Source of the DNA: Planctomycetota bacterium
Lineage (GTDB): Bacteria > Planctomycetota > Phycisphaerae > SM23-33
DNA: 50,188 nucleotides
Assembly (NCBI GenBank): GCA_009908915.1
Contig: JAAAOJ010000002.1
Span: 1-50,188 of the forward strand
Direction: 5' to 3'
Shown here: in pieces, positions 26,535 to 34,569 of the stretch
How the letters are laid out: the number at the start of each line of letters is the position of its first letter
How positions within the stretch are numbered: position 1 is the stretch's first letter
Notes under the pieces: generated by a model
Told to the model about the DNA's origin: nothing
Databases searched by the model: none
What the model saw: the letters and a program-made list of their open reading frames with translations, nothing else
Made by a program: the position numbers and the translations under genes

Positions 26535-28733
26535 ATGGCATCGGGAGACGGTCACAGCGATCTTGCATTTCAACGCTTCGGGCGCAGCTATCACGTGCGC
26601 ATCGGCAGCGCCGAGGATCTGCGCCAGGCGGTGGATCTCGACGAAGCGTTGTGGGTGGCCACTGGCGCCCCTGTCAGCAGCTTTGCCTGCGACGCGATCT
26701 TCCTGAAACTCCTCGACAGCGACGTCGACGGCCGCGTCATGTGCGACGAACTTCGCGAGGCGGTGCTCTGGACCATGCGGATACTGAGCGACCGTAGCGA
26801 CGTCTCGGCCGGTCTGGATCGTCTGCGCCTCTACGCGGTGGACACCTCCGATCCGGACGGCCATCGCATCGTCAGCTCGGCCCGGAAGATGTTGCGGCGA
26901 CTGCCCGACGGCGGCGACCAGGACGTCATTACGCTCGATCAGGTGCGGGGCATCAAGGCACACGTCGAGGCCCAGCCGATCAGCGAGGCCGGCGTGGTCC
27001 TTCCGTCGGCGACGGCCGACCGCGACGTTCGGGCGATGCTGGAGGCCATTGTGGCCTGCACGGGCGGGGCCAAGCATCCCGGCGGCGAGCGCGGCGTGGG
27101 ACAGGCCCAGCTCGATGCCTTTACCGGCGAGGCGAGGCGGGCACTGGAGTGGCACCGCCGGGGGCAGTTGCCCGACGGTGCGTCGATGAGCGATGTGCTG
27201 CCCCTGGGCGAGGCGACGGCCAAGGCGTACGAAATCGTCCAGGCGCTGGGACCGAAACTGCAGCAGTTTTTCGCCCGGTGCGAGGCCGTTCGTCTCGATG
27301 CCCGACTCGCCGAACGTATCGCGCTGCAGGAGGCCGACCTGGCCGGGGGCAACGTCGACGATCCCGAGGCCGTCGAAGCGTTCCTGCGCGACGCGCCGCT
27401 GGCGCCACCGACGCCCGAGGCCGTCCTGCGATACGACGTGCCGAAGAACCCGTATTACATCCAGTTGCTGCGGCGGCTGGACCGCTACGTGGTCGAGCCC
27501 GTCCTCGGCGGGCCGCGCGATTGCCTCAGCTGGCCGCAGTGGGACCACATCCAGCGGACCCTCCAGCCCTACGCCGACTGGCAGGCCGACCGGCCGGCCC
27601 AGCCGTACCTCGATATTCCGCCCGAGCGGCTTGGGGAGTACCTCGCCGACGAGCGGGTCGACCGCATCCGACGGCTGATCGCCGAAAGCGCCGACACCGC
27701 CTTTGAGCTGGGCAATATTCGGCTGGTCGAGAAGCTCATTCTCTTCCAGGCGAATCTTGTGCAGTTCGCCAACGCCTTCATCAGTTTCCCGAACCTCTAC
27801 GACTCGAAGCGGCCGGCGTTGTTCGAGCGCGGCACTCTGGTCATCGACGGTCGCCGCCTGACGCTGGCTGTCGACGTGCCCGACCGAAAGGAGCACATCC
27901 GGCGCGCCGAGGCGGCCCACATGTTCGTGCTTTACATCGTGGCCATTCAGGGCGAACGGCGGCGCGAGTTCTGCCTGCCCGTCACCGACGGCGGGAGGGG
28001 CAATATCGTCGCCGGTAAGCGGGGGGTGTTCATCGACCGCGACGGCGGTGTGTGGGATGCCCGCGTGGTACATGTTGTCGAGAACCCCGTCAGCCTCGGT
28101 GAGGCGCTGCTGGCCCCGTTCCGGCGGATCGCGGCGCTGGTTTCGGGCAAGATTGACTCACGGACCGCCGAAGCCGCAGACAAACTCGACGCCACGACGA
28201 TGACCGCCCTCGATCCCCACACGGCCGCCCCCCCGGCGGCAACCCCGCCGGCCCAGGCCAAGGGCGGCCCGTTCACCGGGGGGGTGCTGATGGGCGGCGG
28301 CGTGGCGATCGCGGCCCTGACATCGAGCATCGCCTACATGGCCGAGACGTTCTCCGGCATGGCGGTGCTGGACATTCTTATCGGCCTGGGCGTCGTCGTC
28401 GGTGTGGCGGTGCTGCTGGTGGCCGTGCCGACGCTGATTTCCGCCAAGCTGCGACTGCGGAAACGGGACCTCTCGGCGATCCTGGAAGGCAGCGGCTGGG
28501 CCGTCAACGCCCGGATGCGCCTGACGCGCCGGCAGTGCCGGACGTTCACGCATCGGCCGCCGTTTCCGCCCGGGGCCAGCGGGGTGGCGAGCCGATGGAC
28601 GCGGGCGCTCGCACTGGTGCTGCTGGCGGGGTTCGTGCTGGGCCTGGGGGCCTTCCTGAAATACGGCAAGCACAGCCCGCTGCGTCGGGAGGAAGCTCCC
28701 ACAGCGACTGCTCCTGAAGGCGATCGACCGTAG
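26535..28733 (+). CDS. Large membrane protein with an EF-hand-like motif, unknown function
   Basis: A 732-residue protein I cannot place in a named family. Residues 61-72 (DSDVDGRVMCDE) fit a canonical EF-hand calcium loop (acidic at 1, 3, 5, Gly at 6, Glu at 12). Most of the protein (about 1-560) appears soluble and helical, with conserved-looking patches (VPKNPYYIQLLRRLDRYVVEPVLG, and NLVQFANAFISFPNLYD). A Pro/Ala-rich linker near 565-585 leads to three hydrophobic segments in the last 150 residues (VLMGGGVAIAALTSSIAYM, AVLDILIGLGVVVGVAVLLV and ALALVLLAGFVLGLGAFL). No signal peptide, so the large domain is probably cytoplasmic. It is a single-gene unit. Confidence 0.8.
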   Translation: MASGDGHSDLAFQRFGRSYHVRIGSAEDLRQAVDLDEALWVATGAPVSSFACDAIFLKLLDSDVDGRVMCDELREAVLWTMRILSDRSDVSAGLDRLRLYAVDTSDPDGHRIVSSARKMLRRLPDGGDQDVITLDQVRGIKAHVEAQPISEAGVVLPSATADRDVRAMLEAIVACTGGAKHPGGERGVGQAQLDAFTGEARRALEWHRRGQLPDGASMSDVLPLGEATAKAYEIVQALGPKLQQFFARCEAVRLDARLAERIALQEADLAGGNVDDPEAVEAFLRDAPLAPPTPEAVLRYDVPKNPYYIQLLRRLDRYVVEPVLGGPRDCLSWPQWDHIQRTLQPYADWQADRPAQPYLDIPPERLGEYLADERVDRIRRLIAESADTAFELGNIRLVEKLILFQANLVQFANAFISFPNLYDSKRPALFERGTLVIDGRRLTLAVDVPDRKEHIRRAEAAHMFVLYIVAIQGERRREFCLPVTDGGRGNIVAGKRGVFIDRDGGVWDARVVHVVENPVSLGEALLAPFRRIAALVSGKIDSRTAEAADKLDATTMTALDPHTAAPPAATPPAQAKGGPFTGGVLMGGGVAIAALTSSIAYMAETFSGMAVLDILIGLGVVVGVAVLLVAVPTLISAKLRLRKRDLSAILEGSGWAVNARMRLTRRQCRTFTHRPPFPPGASGVASRWTRALALVLLAGFVLGLGAFLKYGKHSPLRREEAPTATAPEGDRP

Positions 28734-28910
28734 AGGGCGGGGCGTCGCCACGGGGGACACGACTGCTGAAGCAGTCTTTCCCAAAGCGTTCCAGAGCAGT
28801 CGTCGTGCCTGTGATGCGCGTGTACAGACGGTGGTGGGCCGTCCGGGCCAGCCCCCACAATCCTGGATTTGGTCGTGGCGCAAGCGTCTACCAGAACGCG
28901 TACCGGTTGC

Positions 28911-30149
28911 TTACCGCTCGGGCGCGGTGGCGACGGCGTGTTCGTCGTCGGTATTGTGGTCACCGAGGATCTGGAGCATCTGGGCCTGGAGGATGGCATG
29001 GTCACGCCAGGCGGCTTCGAGTGTCTCGGCAAAATGGCGGTCGTCCGGCGTGGCGAGGGTTCGCTGGAGGGCGTCGTGGACATCCCGGCCGCGCCGCAGA
29101 TGCTTGAGCAACTCGCCGAATTGCCGGCGATTGAGTCGCGAGTGCAGGAAGTCAACGAAGCTGTAGCTTTCGGCATAGAACAGCGCGGGTGGCGCGGCCT
29201 GCTCGTAGCGGTCGATGTCGAGGAGATCCTCGAGGGGGATGTGCTGTTCGGCGGCGGCTGCGGCGCCGGCCAGTTCCGTCTGCTCGTTGGAGCCATCGTT
29301 CTCGGCGAGTCCGGCCAGGCCTTCCTTCATGGCCAGAGGCAGTCGGGCGGCGTTGCGTCGCCCGGGCACGGCTTGGGCCATGAATTCCTCGATCATCAGG
29401 TGGCAGATCTCGTGCGGCAGGACGTTGGTGAGCATGGGAATGGACAGTTCGCCGTCGTCGTTGCGTTGTAGCAGGTCGATGCGGTGGCCGTCGTCGGGCT
29501 GGCGGCGGGGGGCGGCACAGCCGAGCGAATCGGCCGGCGCGTGCGGGGCGTTCTTGCGGTACGCCTCGCGGTCGGGCCAGACGTGGATATCGGCGGCCAG
29601 GGCAATCGGCGCCTCGGCGGGAAGGATCTGCTCCCGCAGGCGGGCCATCTCGGCCTCGGCCTCGCGGGCGATGAGTTCCAGAAGGCCCTTGTTCCAGCCG
29701 TGGACGGTGAAGTGTTCGCTGCGCTCGATGGAGGGTTCGGTTTCGACGACGGCGAAGACGTTCTTTTCCAGCGGCGAGAGCCGTTCTTCGAGCGAGGGTA
29801 CATCGTCGTCGCGGGCGTCGGTCAGGCCGCGAAGCTGGCGTTCGGCGTAGCGTCGCATGGCATCGCCGGGGCGTGTGGCGAGGAATCGCCGCAGGGCGGT
29901 TTCAGCCTCTGCGTGGCGTCCGGACCGCTTGCAAGCCACGGCGGCGACGAGCCAGCCGCGTGGCTGGGGCTGGCGGCGATCGCGGGCGGCGTCGACGGCG
30001 AGGCGTTCGGCCTGGGGGTAATCCTCGGCCTGCAGGGCGAGGAGGGATTGGTGGAGCCGCTGTGGCGCGTCGGTAGCGTCGGGCTGTTCGGTCGCGGGGG
30101 TGACGGTGGCGGCTAGCAGCAGCGGCAGTAGAAGCAGGCTAGGGCGCAT
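28911..30149 (-). CDS. Secreted zinc metallopeptidase-like protein (MA type) with TPR-like N-terminus
   Basis: A 412-residue exported protein. Residues 1-20 are a signal peptide. Residues 30-110 are helical and TPR-like (QAERLAVDAARD, GRHAEAETALRRFLATRPGD). The catalytic region has LPHEICHLMIEEFM with His246, Glu247 and His250, and MKEGLAGLAE offers the third-ligand Glu, the gluzincin arrangement of the peptidase-MA-like group. Substrate is unknown. The 5' end overlaps the upstream gene by 11 bases, so the two are coupled and probably act together in the periplasm. I use ATG 30149 because the signal peptide starts there. Confidence 0.8.
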   Translation of the reverse strand: MRPSLLLLPLLLAATVTPATEQPDATDAPQRLHQSLLALQAEDYPQAERLAVDAARDRRQPQPRGWLVAAVACKRSGRHAEAETALRRFLATRPGDAMRRYAERQLRGLTDARDDDVPSLEERLSPLEKNVFAVVETEPSIERSEHFTVHGWNKGLLELIAREAEAEMARLREQILPAEAPIALAADIHVWPDREAYRKNAPHAPADSLGCAAPRRQPDDGHRIDLLQRNDDGELSIPMLTNVLPHEICHLMIEEFMAQAVPGRRNAARLPLAMKEGLAGLAENDGSNEQTELAGAAAAAEQHIPLEDLLDIDRYEQAAPPALFYAESYSFVDFLHSRLNRRQFGELLKHLRRGRDVHDALQRTLATPDDRHFAETLEAAWRDHAILQAQMLQILGDHNTDDEHAVATAPER

Positions 30150-31437
30150 TGGCCACCTCCCGTGTGTCCATCTGGACGCGGCGGCGTTCGCCAAGCAGCA
30201 GGCTGCCGAGGCGCTGGAGCGTACCGAGGTCGCTGCGTGCCAGTGCCAGTTCGCGGCGGAAGGTTCGGCGGTCGCGGTTGGCCAGCCGGATGATCATGTG
30301 CAGTTCCTGACGGACGACCTCGATATCGTTCAGCAGCCGTTTGATCGATCGGACGTAAGCGTTGGCATTGTTCTGTTGGAACTGCAGGGCCTCCATGCGG
30401 CGGTCGAAGGTCTGTGCGTGTCGCTCGGCCCGGACGCGGTGGATGCGTATCGTCAGCCGCCGGTGGTCGTCGCGTTGCGGCTCGGCGATGCGGGCGTGGA
30501 GGGCGTCGGCCTGGTCCAGAAGGGAGGCGGCCTGGGTGAGCTGCTGCTCGGCCTGGTCGGGCAGGGGCGTGTCGCCGGCGAGGAAGGCGGCGGCCTGGTC
30601 GTGGCACTGGGCGGCCTGGGCGAGTCGGCGCCGGGCCTCGTGGTGCATGGCGGCCTGGACGGCATGCGGCACGGCGAGGCTGACGGGCCCGGCGGGCAGG
30701 TCGGCCTGGTCGGGGCCGAGCAGGGCGGCTTGAGGGGGCCAGGGGGCGTCGAGGACGATCACGCCGTCGGGATGTTCCTCGAGCAGGTTGGCCATCGCCG
30801 CATAGCGGGTGCGGCGTGGTTCACCGGCCCGGCCGGCGAGGCCGCGGTAGGTTACGGCAGCCTCGTCGAAGCGGAGCAGTTGCATCTGGGCCTGGGCTTT
30901 GACTTCCAGCAGGTCAAGCAGGGCCGTGTTCTCGGCGTGGCGCTGCACGGCGGGGACGACCTCGCGCAGGACGAGGTCGGCCTGGCCGTCGCGCAACAGG
31001 CGGCGGGCCTCGGCGAGGGCCGTGTGGAACGGTTTCCAGTGGCCTCGCACATGAACATGGCCAACGGCGCGGTTGGCCGCTCCGTGCAGGGGGTTGCGTT
31101 TGAGGGCTTCCTTGTAGGCGTTACGTGCCTGCGCGCGGAGCTGGAGCTTCTCCATCCGACGGCCGATCAGATACCAGTCGTGGGCGGCGCGCGTCTCCTG
31201 GCCGGGCAGCGACTGCGGGGCGATGAGCGAGAGGGCCTGCTGCCGCGAGGCCACACGCTTGACCTGCTGGAGCGGAAAGCTGCTCTGGCCGTTGCGGTGG
31301 AGCAGGATGACGTGATTTCCACTCAACTGCACGTGGCCGCGGAGGTCGCGACCGTCGTTAAGCCACAGGCGATCATTCCCCATCGCGGCTGTTGCTGCGG
31401 CAAGAACGACCAGCATGCTGGCCACGTTGCGGATCAC
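30139..31437 (-). CDS. Exported TPR/coiled-coil protein, partner of the metallopeptidase
   Basis: A 432-residue protein. GTG 31437 is preceded by AAAGGAG at 5 bases and gives a signal peptide (VIRNVASMLVVLAAATAAMG). Residues about 20-60 (LWLNDGRDLRGHVQLSGNHVILLHRNG, then FPLQQVKRVASRQQ) resemble the small beta SHD1-like domain frequent in planctomycete secreted proteins. A TPR-like segment follows (AQARNAYKEALKRNPLHGAANRAVGHV) and the C-terminal half is long helices rich in Arg, Gln and Ala, probably coiled coil. No enzyme motif. The overlap with the downstream peptidase gene suggests a fixed pair. Confidence 0.75.
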   Translation of the reverse strand: MIRNVASMLVVLAAATAAMGNDRLWLNDGRDLRGHVQLSGNHVILLHRNGQSSFPLQQVKRVASRQQALSLIAPQSLPGQETRAAHDWYLIGRRMEKLQLRAQARNAYKEALKRNPLHGAANRAVGHVHVRGHWKPFHTALAEARRLLRDGQADLVLREVVPAVQRHAENTALLDLLEVKAQAQMQLLRFDEAAVTYRGLAGRAGEPRRTRYAAMANLLEEHPDGVIVLDAPWPPQAALLGPDQADLPAGPVSLAVPHAVQAAMHHEARRRLAQAAQCHDQAAAFLAGDTPLPDQAEQQLTQAASLLDQADALHARIAEPQRDDHRRLTIRIHRVRAERHAQTFDRRMEALQFQQNNANAYVRSIKRLLNDIEVVRQELHMIIRLANRDRRTFRRELALARSDLGTLQRLGSLLLGERRRVQMDTREVANAP

Positions 31438-31632
31438 CGTCACTCCTTTGCTCAGGCTACGGCGGTTGGCGGCCGCCGCAATGGAACTCACACTATACTC
31501 GCGGGCCGGGCGGAAGGCACGCGGAAAAACCGGCCGTCCTTCGGGCCTGCACCTTGTATTCAGATACGCAGTGGGGGCGTTGGTTACAGGAATACTCGAT
31601 TTTCTGGAATGTTGGTTGCGTGGGGTGTGGGG

Positions 31633-31860
31633 TCAGCGGACGCCGGGGCAGATGCCTCCGGAGGGACAGCCGGCCCGGCTTACGGGGCAGGCATCGGCGT
31701 TGCGGCAGGCGTCCCCGCCGCCACGGGCAGCGAAGGTGGAGAGCTGTCGCGAAAGCTCCGTCGAGCCGCACTCGGGGCAGTCGGACGTCGACGCGGCACT
31801 CGCCAGGAGCACCTCGAAGGCCTGACCGCACTTGTCGCAGATGTACTCGTAGATTGGCAT
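31633..31860 (-). CDS. FmdB-family zinc-ribbon protein
   Basis: A 75-residue protein beginning MPIYEYICDKCGQAFE, with the zinc ribbon Cys8, Cys11, Cys28, Cys31 (CPECGS). The C-terminal half has four more Cys in a Gly-rich tail (GGGDACRNADACPVSRAGCPSGGICPG), a frequent feature of the family. The family is named after a putative formamidase regulator, but its role is not established. ATG 31860 starts the conserved N-terminus. Confidence 0.9.
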   Translation of the reverse strand: MPIYEYICDKCGQAFEVLLASAASTSDCPECGSTELSRQLSTFAARGGGDACRNADACPVSRAGCPSGGICPGVR

Positions 31861-32202
31861 GTGTATCGTTCGTCGTGTAGCCACTGTACCGCGTCCATTA
31901 TATCCGCATATGGCGGGCTGTGAAGTCAAATATGACGTCACGCTTGCGTCGGCGGCCGGCCTGATCGACTTGTCTAAAGGGTACTACCGGGCCTACAATG
32001 TCAGAAGAAGCGAGGATGGAACCGCACCTTCTCCCAGGCCGTTATGCATCACACCCAATGCATGAGACGACGCATCCTGGCACTCAACGCACTGCCTGTT
32101 ATCGCCATCGTGGCGCCCCGGCAGTCATACCTGTGATCGTCCGCGGCTGTGCTGTACTGACATTCGCATTGTGCACAACCATCCAGACCCATGGAGGTCA
32201 AC
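31861..32202. other. Intergenic region with candidate promoter for hicB
   Basis: TTGTCT (31970-31975) and TACAAT (31994-31999) are 18 bases apart on the plus strand and would give a leader of about 200 bases before hicB. I see no gene in this stretch; the frame from 31998 has no family resemblance. Confidence 0.35.
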
Positions 32203-32400
32203 ATGAAGCTTTGCGTTCATATCAAGAAAGACCACGAGGGTCGATTCGTTGCGTACTGCCCGTCCCTGCCCGGCTGCAAGACCGGCGGCCAGACGCGCGA
32301 GGAAGCTCGTGACAATCTCGACGACGCGATTCGCGGCTACATCGCGTCGCTGGATCATTTCGAGCCGGACGAAATTGTTCAGGACGTGGTCGAAATCTGA
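32203..32400 (+). CDS. HicB-like antitoxin-type protein, no HicA partner seen
   Basis: A 65-residue protein with the partial RNase H-like HicB fold: [48 protein letters not shown] (32193-32197) is 5 bases before ATG 32203; ATG 32191 in frame would add four residues but lies on the binding site. The usual HicB partner is a ~60-residue HicA toxin with a double-stranded RNA-binding fold, and none is adjacent on either side. The C-terminal DNA-binding helix of longer HicB proteins is also missing. It may be a solitary member, which is common. Confidence 0.85.
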   Translation: MKLCVHIKKDHEGRFVAYCPSLPGCKTGGQTREEARDNLDDAIRGYIASLDHFEPDEIVQDVVEI

Positions 32401-32518
32401 CGGACCATATGTTTTCAGGGGACTCTGGAAATCGCATGCAGGAACCTTCACTGCGCTGTGTAGCCAGTCCCCAGATCATCTCGACTCTCTGCGGCTCTGT
32501 GGCTATGCACTGCCCGGG

Positions 32519-33454
32519 TTAGCCGCGGGGGTGGAACTGCTTGTGGACGGCCTTGAGGCGGGCGGCGTCGACGTGGGTGTAGATCTGCGTGGTCGAGATG
32601 TCGCTGTGGCCGAGCATTTCCTGCACGCTGCGCAGGTCCGCCCCGCGGGCGAGCAGTTGGGTCGCGAAGCTGTGCCGCAGTGTGTGCGGCGAGACCTTGC
32701 CCTTGATGCACGCCCGGTGGATGTATTTGCGGACGATGCGGTAGATGTCTTCCCGAATGAGCGGCCGCCCCGTCCGTGAGAGGAACACGTGGTCGGGCTC
32801 GTCGGTGGTGATCAGCAGGGGGCGATAGTTTTCGATGTAGTCGAGGGCGGAGACCAGCGCCTGACGGGCGATGGGGATGATGCGCTCCTTCGAGCCCTTG
32901 CCAAGTACTCGCAGCACGCCGAGGTTGGCGTTGATGTCGCTGAGCCTCAGTCCGACAAGCTCGCCGGCCCGCATGCCGGTGGCGTAGAGCATCATCAGCA
33001 TGGCTCGGTCGCGCGGGGCGTGGACGTCCTGGGCGGTATCCGGGGCATCGAGCAGTTTGGCGACGGCCTCGTCGCTGAGCACCACGGGCAGGCGGTTCCA
33101 CTTTTTGGGGCTGTCGATGCTGGCCGAGGGGTCCAGCCGCAGCACTCGCTCCAGGACGAGGTAGCGGCAGAACATGCGGACGGCCGCCAGGGCGCGTGCG
33201 ACGCTTGCGACGGCCAGGTCGCCGGATCGGAGATCGTGAACGAAGCCTTCGACGTCGGCGGGAGACAGGGCGGGCAGGTCGAGATCGTTCTCGTCGAGGT
33301 AGGCCGTGAACAGGCTCAGGTCCCGCCGGTAGGCGAGGCAGGTGTTTTCGGCCAGGCCGCACTCGATGCGCAGGTAGTCCAGGAAGGCCCGGACGAGTCC
33401 GACCTCAGGACGCGGCGCGGTAGGCGACGGCGACGGTGTAGTTTGGGTGTTCAT
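32519..33454 (-). CDS. Tyrosine recombinase of the XerC/XerD type
   Basis: A 311-residue site-specific recombinase. The N-terminal SAM-like core-binding domain (about 15-105) includes [26 protein letters not shown]. The catalytic domain has all expected residues: Arg in [10 protein letters not shown], Lys in GKGSKER, HTLRHSF for His-x-x-Arg, His in [14 protein letters not shown] and the Tyr nucleophile there. Length and motifs match housekeeping Xer proteins that resolve chromosome dimers at dif; I cannot tell XerC from XerD. The 5' end overlaps the small cysteine gene by 50 bases. No phage or integron genes adjoin it, which favours the housekeeping role. Confidence 0.93.
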   Translation of the reverse strand: MNTQTTPSPSPTAPRPEVGLVRAFLDYLRIECGLAENTCLAYRRDLSLFTAYLDENDLDLPALSPADVEGFVHDLRSGDLAVASVARALAAVRMFCRYLVLERVLRLDPSASIDSPKKWNRLPVVLSDEAVAKLLDAPDTAQDVHAPRDRAMLMMLYATGMRAGELVGLRLSDINANLGVLRVLGKGSKERIIPIARQALVSALDYIENYRPLLITTDEPDHVFLSRTGRPLIREDIYRIVRKYIHRACIKGKVSPHTLRHSFATQLLARGADLRSVQEMLGHSDISTTQIYTHVDAARLKAVHKQFHPRG

Positions 33455-33614
33455 GCTGGGCCGCGGTGTGACGGAGTTCCTGGTAGAGCGGACAGGCCTC
33501 GAAGCGTCCGGCGCAATGCGCGAAGGCTTTGCTGATGTTCCGGAGGTTCAACTGAGCCGAACAACGCGGGTCGGCATGGTCCAGGAAAGGGCACACGATT
33601 CCATTCTCCTGCAT
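33405..33614 (-). CDS. Small four-cysteine protein upstream of xer
   Basis: A 69-residue frame with regular cysteines: Cys8, Cys18, Cys34 and Cys41 in NGIVCPFLDHADPRC, FAHCAGRFEACPLYQEL. The spacing suggests a metal- or cluster-binding mini-domain. The frame remains open through the overlap with the xer start (33405-33454). I do not recognise a named family. Codon composition and the ordered cysteines argue for a real gene; the ribosome-binding signal (GCTGGGA) is weak. ATG 33614 is the likely start, since the longer upstream frame is low-complexity Arg/Ser/Pro. Confidence 0.6.
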   Translation of the reverse strand: MQENGIVCPFLDHADPRCSAQLNLRNISKAFAHCAGRFEACPLYQELRHTAAQHEHPNYTVAVAYRAAS

Positions 33615-33690
33615 TCCCAGCGAAAGGCGTCCTTGCCTTCCAAACGATGTTATCGGCCCATCGGTCGAGGCATCTTGAGGCAAAGCCGCG

Positions 33691-34308
33691 CTAGAAATGG
33701 CACGTGCCGCCGCCGGTCTTCTCGTAATACTGCTGGTGGTACTCCTCGGCCTGGTAGAACTCCTGGGCCGGCACGATCTGCGTGACGACCGGTCGGCGCA
33801 ACCGGCCTGAGGCGTCGAGGGCCTGTTTCGACTCGCGGGCCTTGTCGGCCTGGGTGTCGGTGGTCGTGAAGACGGCGGAGCGATACTGCTCGCCGACATC
33901 GGGTCCCTGGCGGTTCGGCGTGGTTGGATCGTGGCTGGTCCAGAAGACCTCCAGCAACTCCTCGTAACTCACCTGCTGGGGGTCGTAGACGATGCGGACG
34001 GCTTCGGCGTGACCGGTGCGGCCGGAGCAGACCTGCTTGTAGGTCGGGTTCTCCGTGTACCCGCCGGTATAGCCCACCGACGTCTCCAGAACGCCCTCGG
34101 CCTGGCGGAAGGTCTGCTCGACGCCCCAGAAACATCCCGCGGCGAAGATGGCAATCTCATTCTGGCCGGAGGGTCTCTCCTGACCGATGGTGGTGGCGGT
34201 GTTCATCTCGGCGGTCTCCTTCTGGCGGCTGCAGGACGCTACAACAATCACGGCGGCAAGCAGGGCCACGCCGCTGAGCCGTGCAGTTCGGATCATGTGG
34301 GAATTCAT
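33691..34308 (-). CDS. msrA: Peptide methionine sulfoxide reductase A, lipoprotein form
   Basis: Reduces methionine-S-sulfoxide in proteins. A 205-residue protein with lipoprotein signal (lipobox VVASC, about residue 26) and catalytic Cys in [14 protein letters not shown]. Other family motifs are [46 protein letters not shown] and [12 protein letters not shown] resolving Cys is likely in GGGTCHF at the end. The lipid anchor puts repair in the periplasm or outer membrane rather than the cytoplasm. Either Met1 (34308) or Met5 (34296) may start the protein. Confidence 0.94.
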   Translation of the reverse strand: MNSHMIRTARLSGVALLAAVIVVASCSRQKETAEMNTATTIGQERPSGQNEIAIFAAGCFWGVEQTFRQAEGVLETSVGYTGGYTENPTYKQVCSGRTGHAEAVRIVYDPQQVSYEELLEVFWTSHDPTTPNRQGPDVGEQYRSAVFTTTDTQADKARESKQALDASGRLRRPVVTQIVPAQEFYQAEEYHQQYYEKTGGGTCHF

Positions 34309-34569
34309 GGATGCATTCCTTGTATGGTCATCCGTGATAACGGGCGGCGCGGCTCGATGGTTCCGCGGATGTGGAGCCGGTCGATGCTGGGCGGCATGGG
34401 TGGAAACACCAGTTTTTGAAGATCGCCTGATTTGTGTCTCGGATGGGAAGAATCCAGCATATAATCGAAGGAGCGTTGGCAGCAGTTCAGGTTGCTGCCA
34501 GAGGCGGTCGAACTGACTTTGTCGGGCGTTGATCGGGCGCCCACCGGAGGGTCTGGCCGGGCTGCTGAT

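Noticed and set aside
26379..28073. 564-codon minus-strand open frame opposite the EF-hand membrane protein
   Set aside because: No start signal or family motif; the plus-strand gene has membrane segments and an EF-hand loop.
30100..31923. 607-codon plus-strand open frame opposite the TPR protein
   Set aside because: Gly/Val/Leu-rich complement of a coding strand; the minus-strand gene has a signal peptide, good ribosome binding site and coupling to the peptidase.
32519..33454. Integrase of a genomic island or integron
   Set aside because: Length and motifs match housekeeping Xer proteins; no attachment repeats, tRNA or cargo genes border it.
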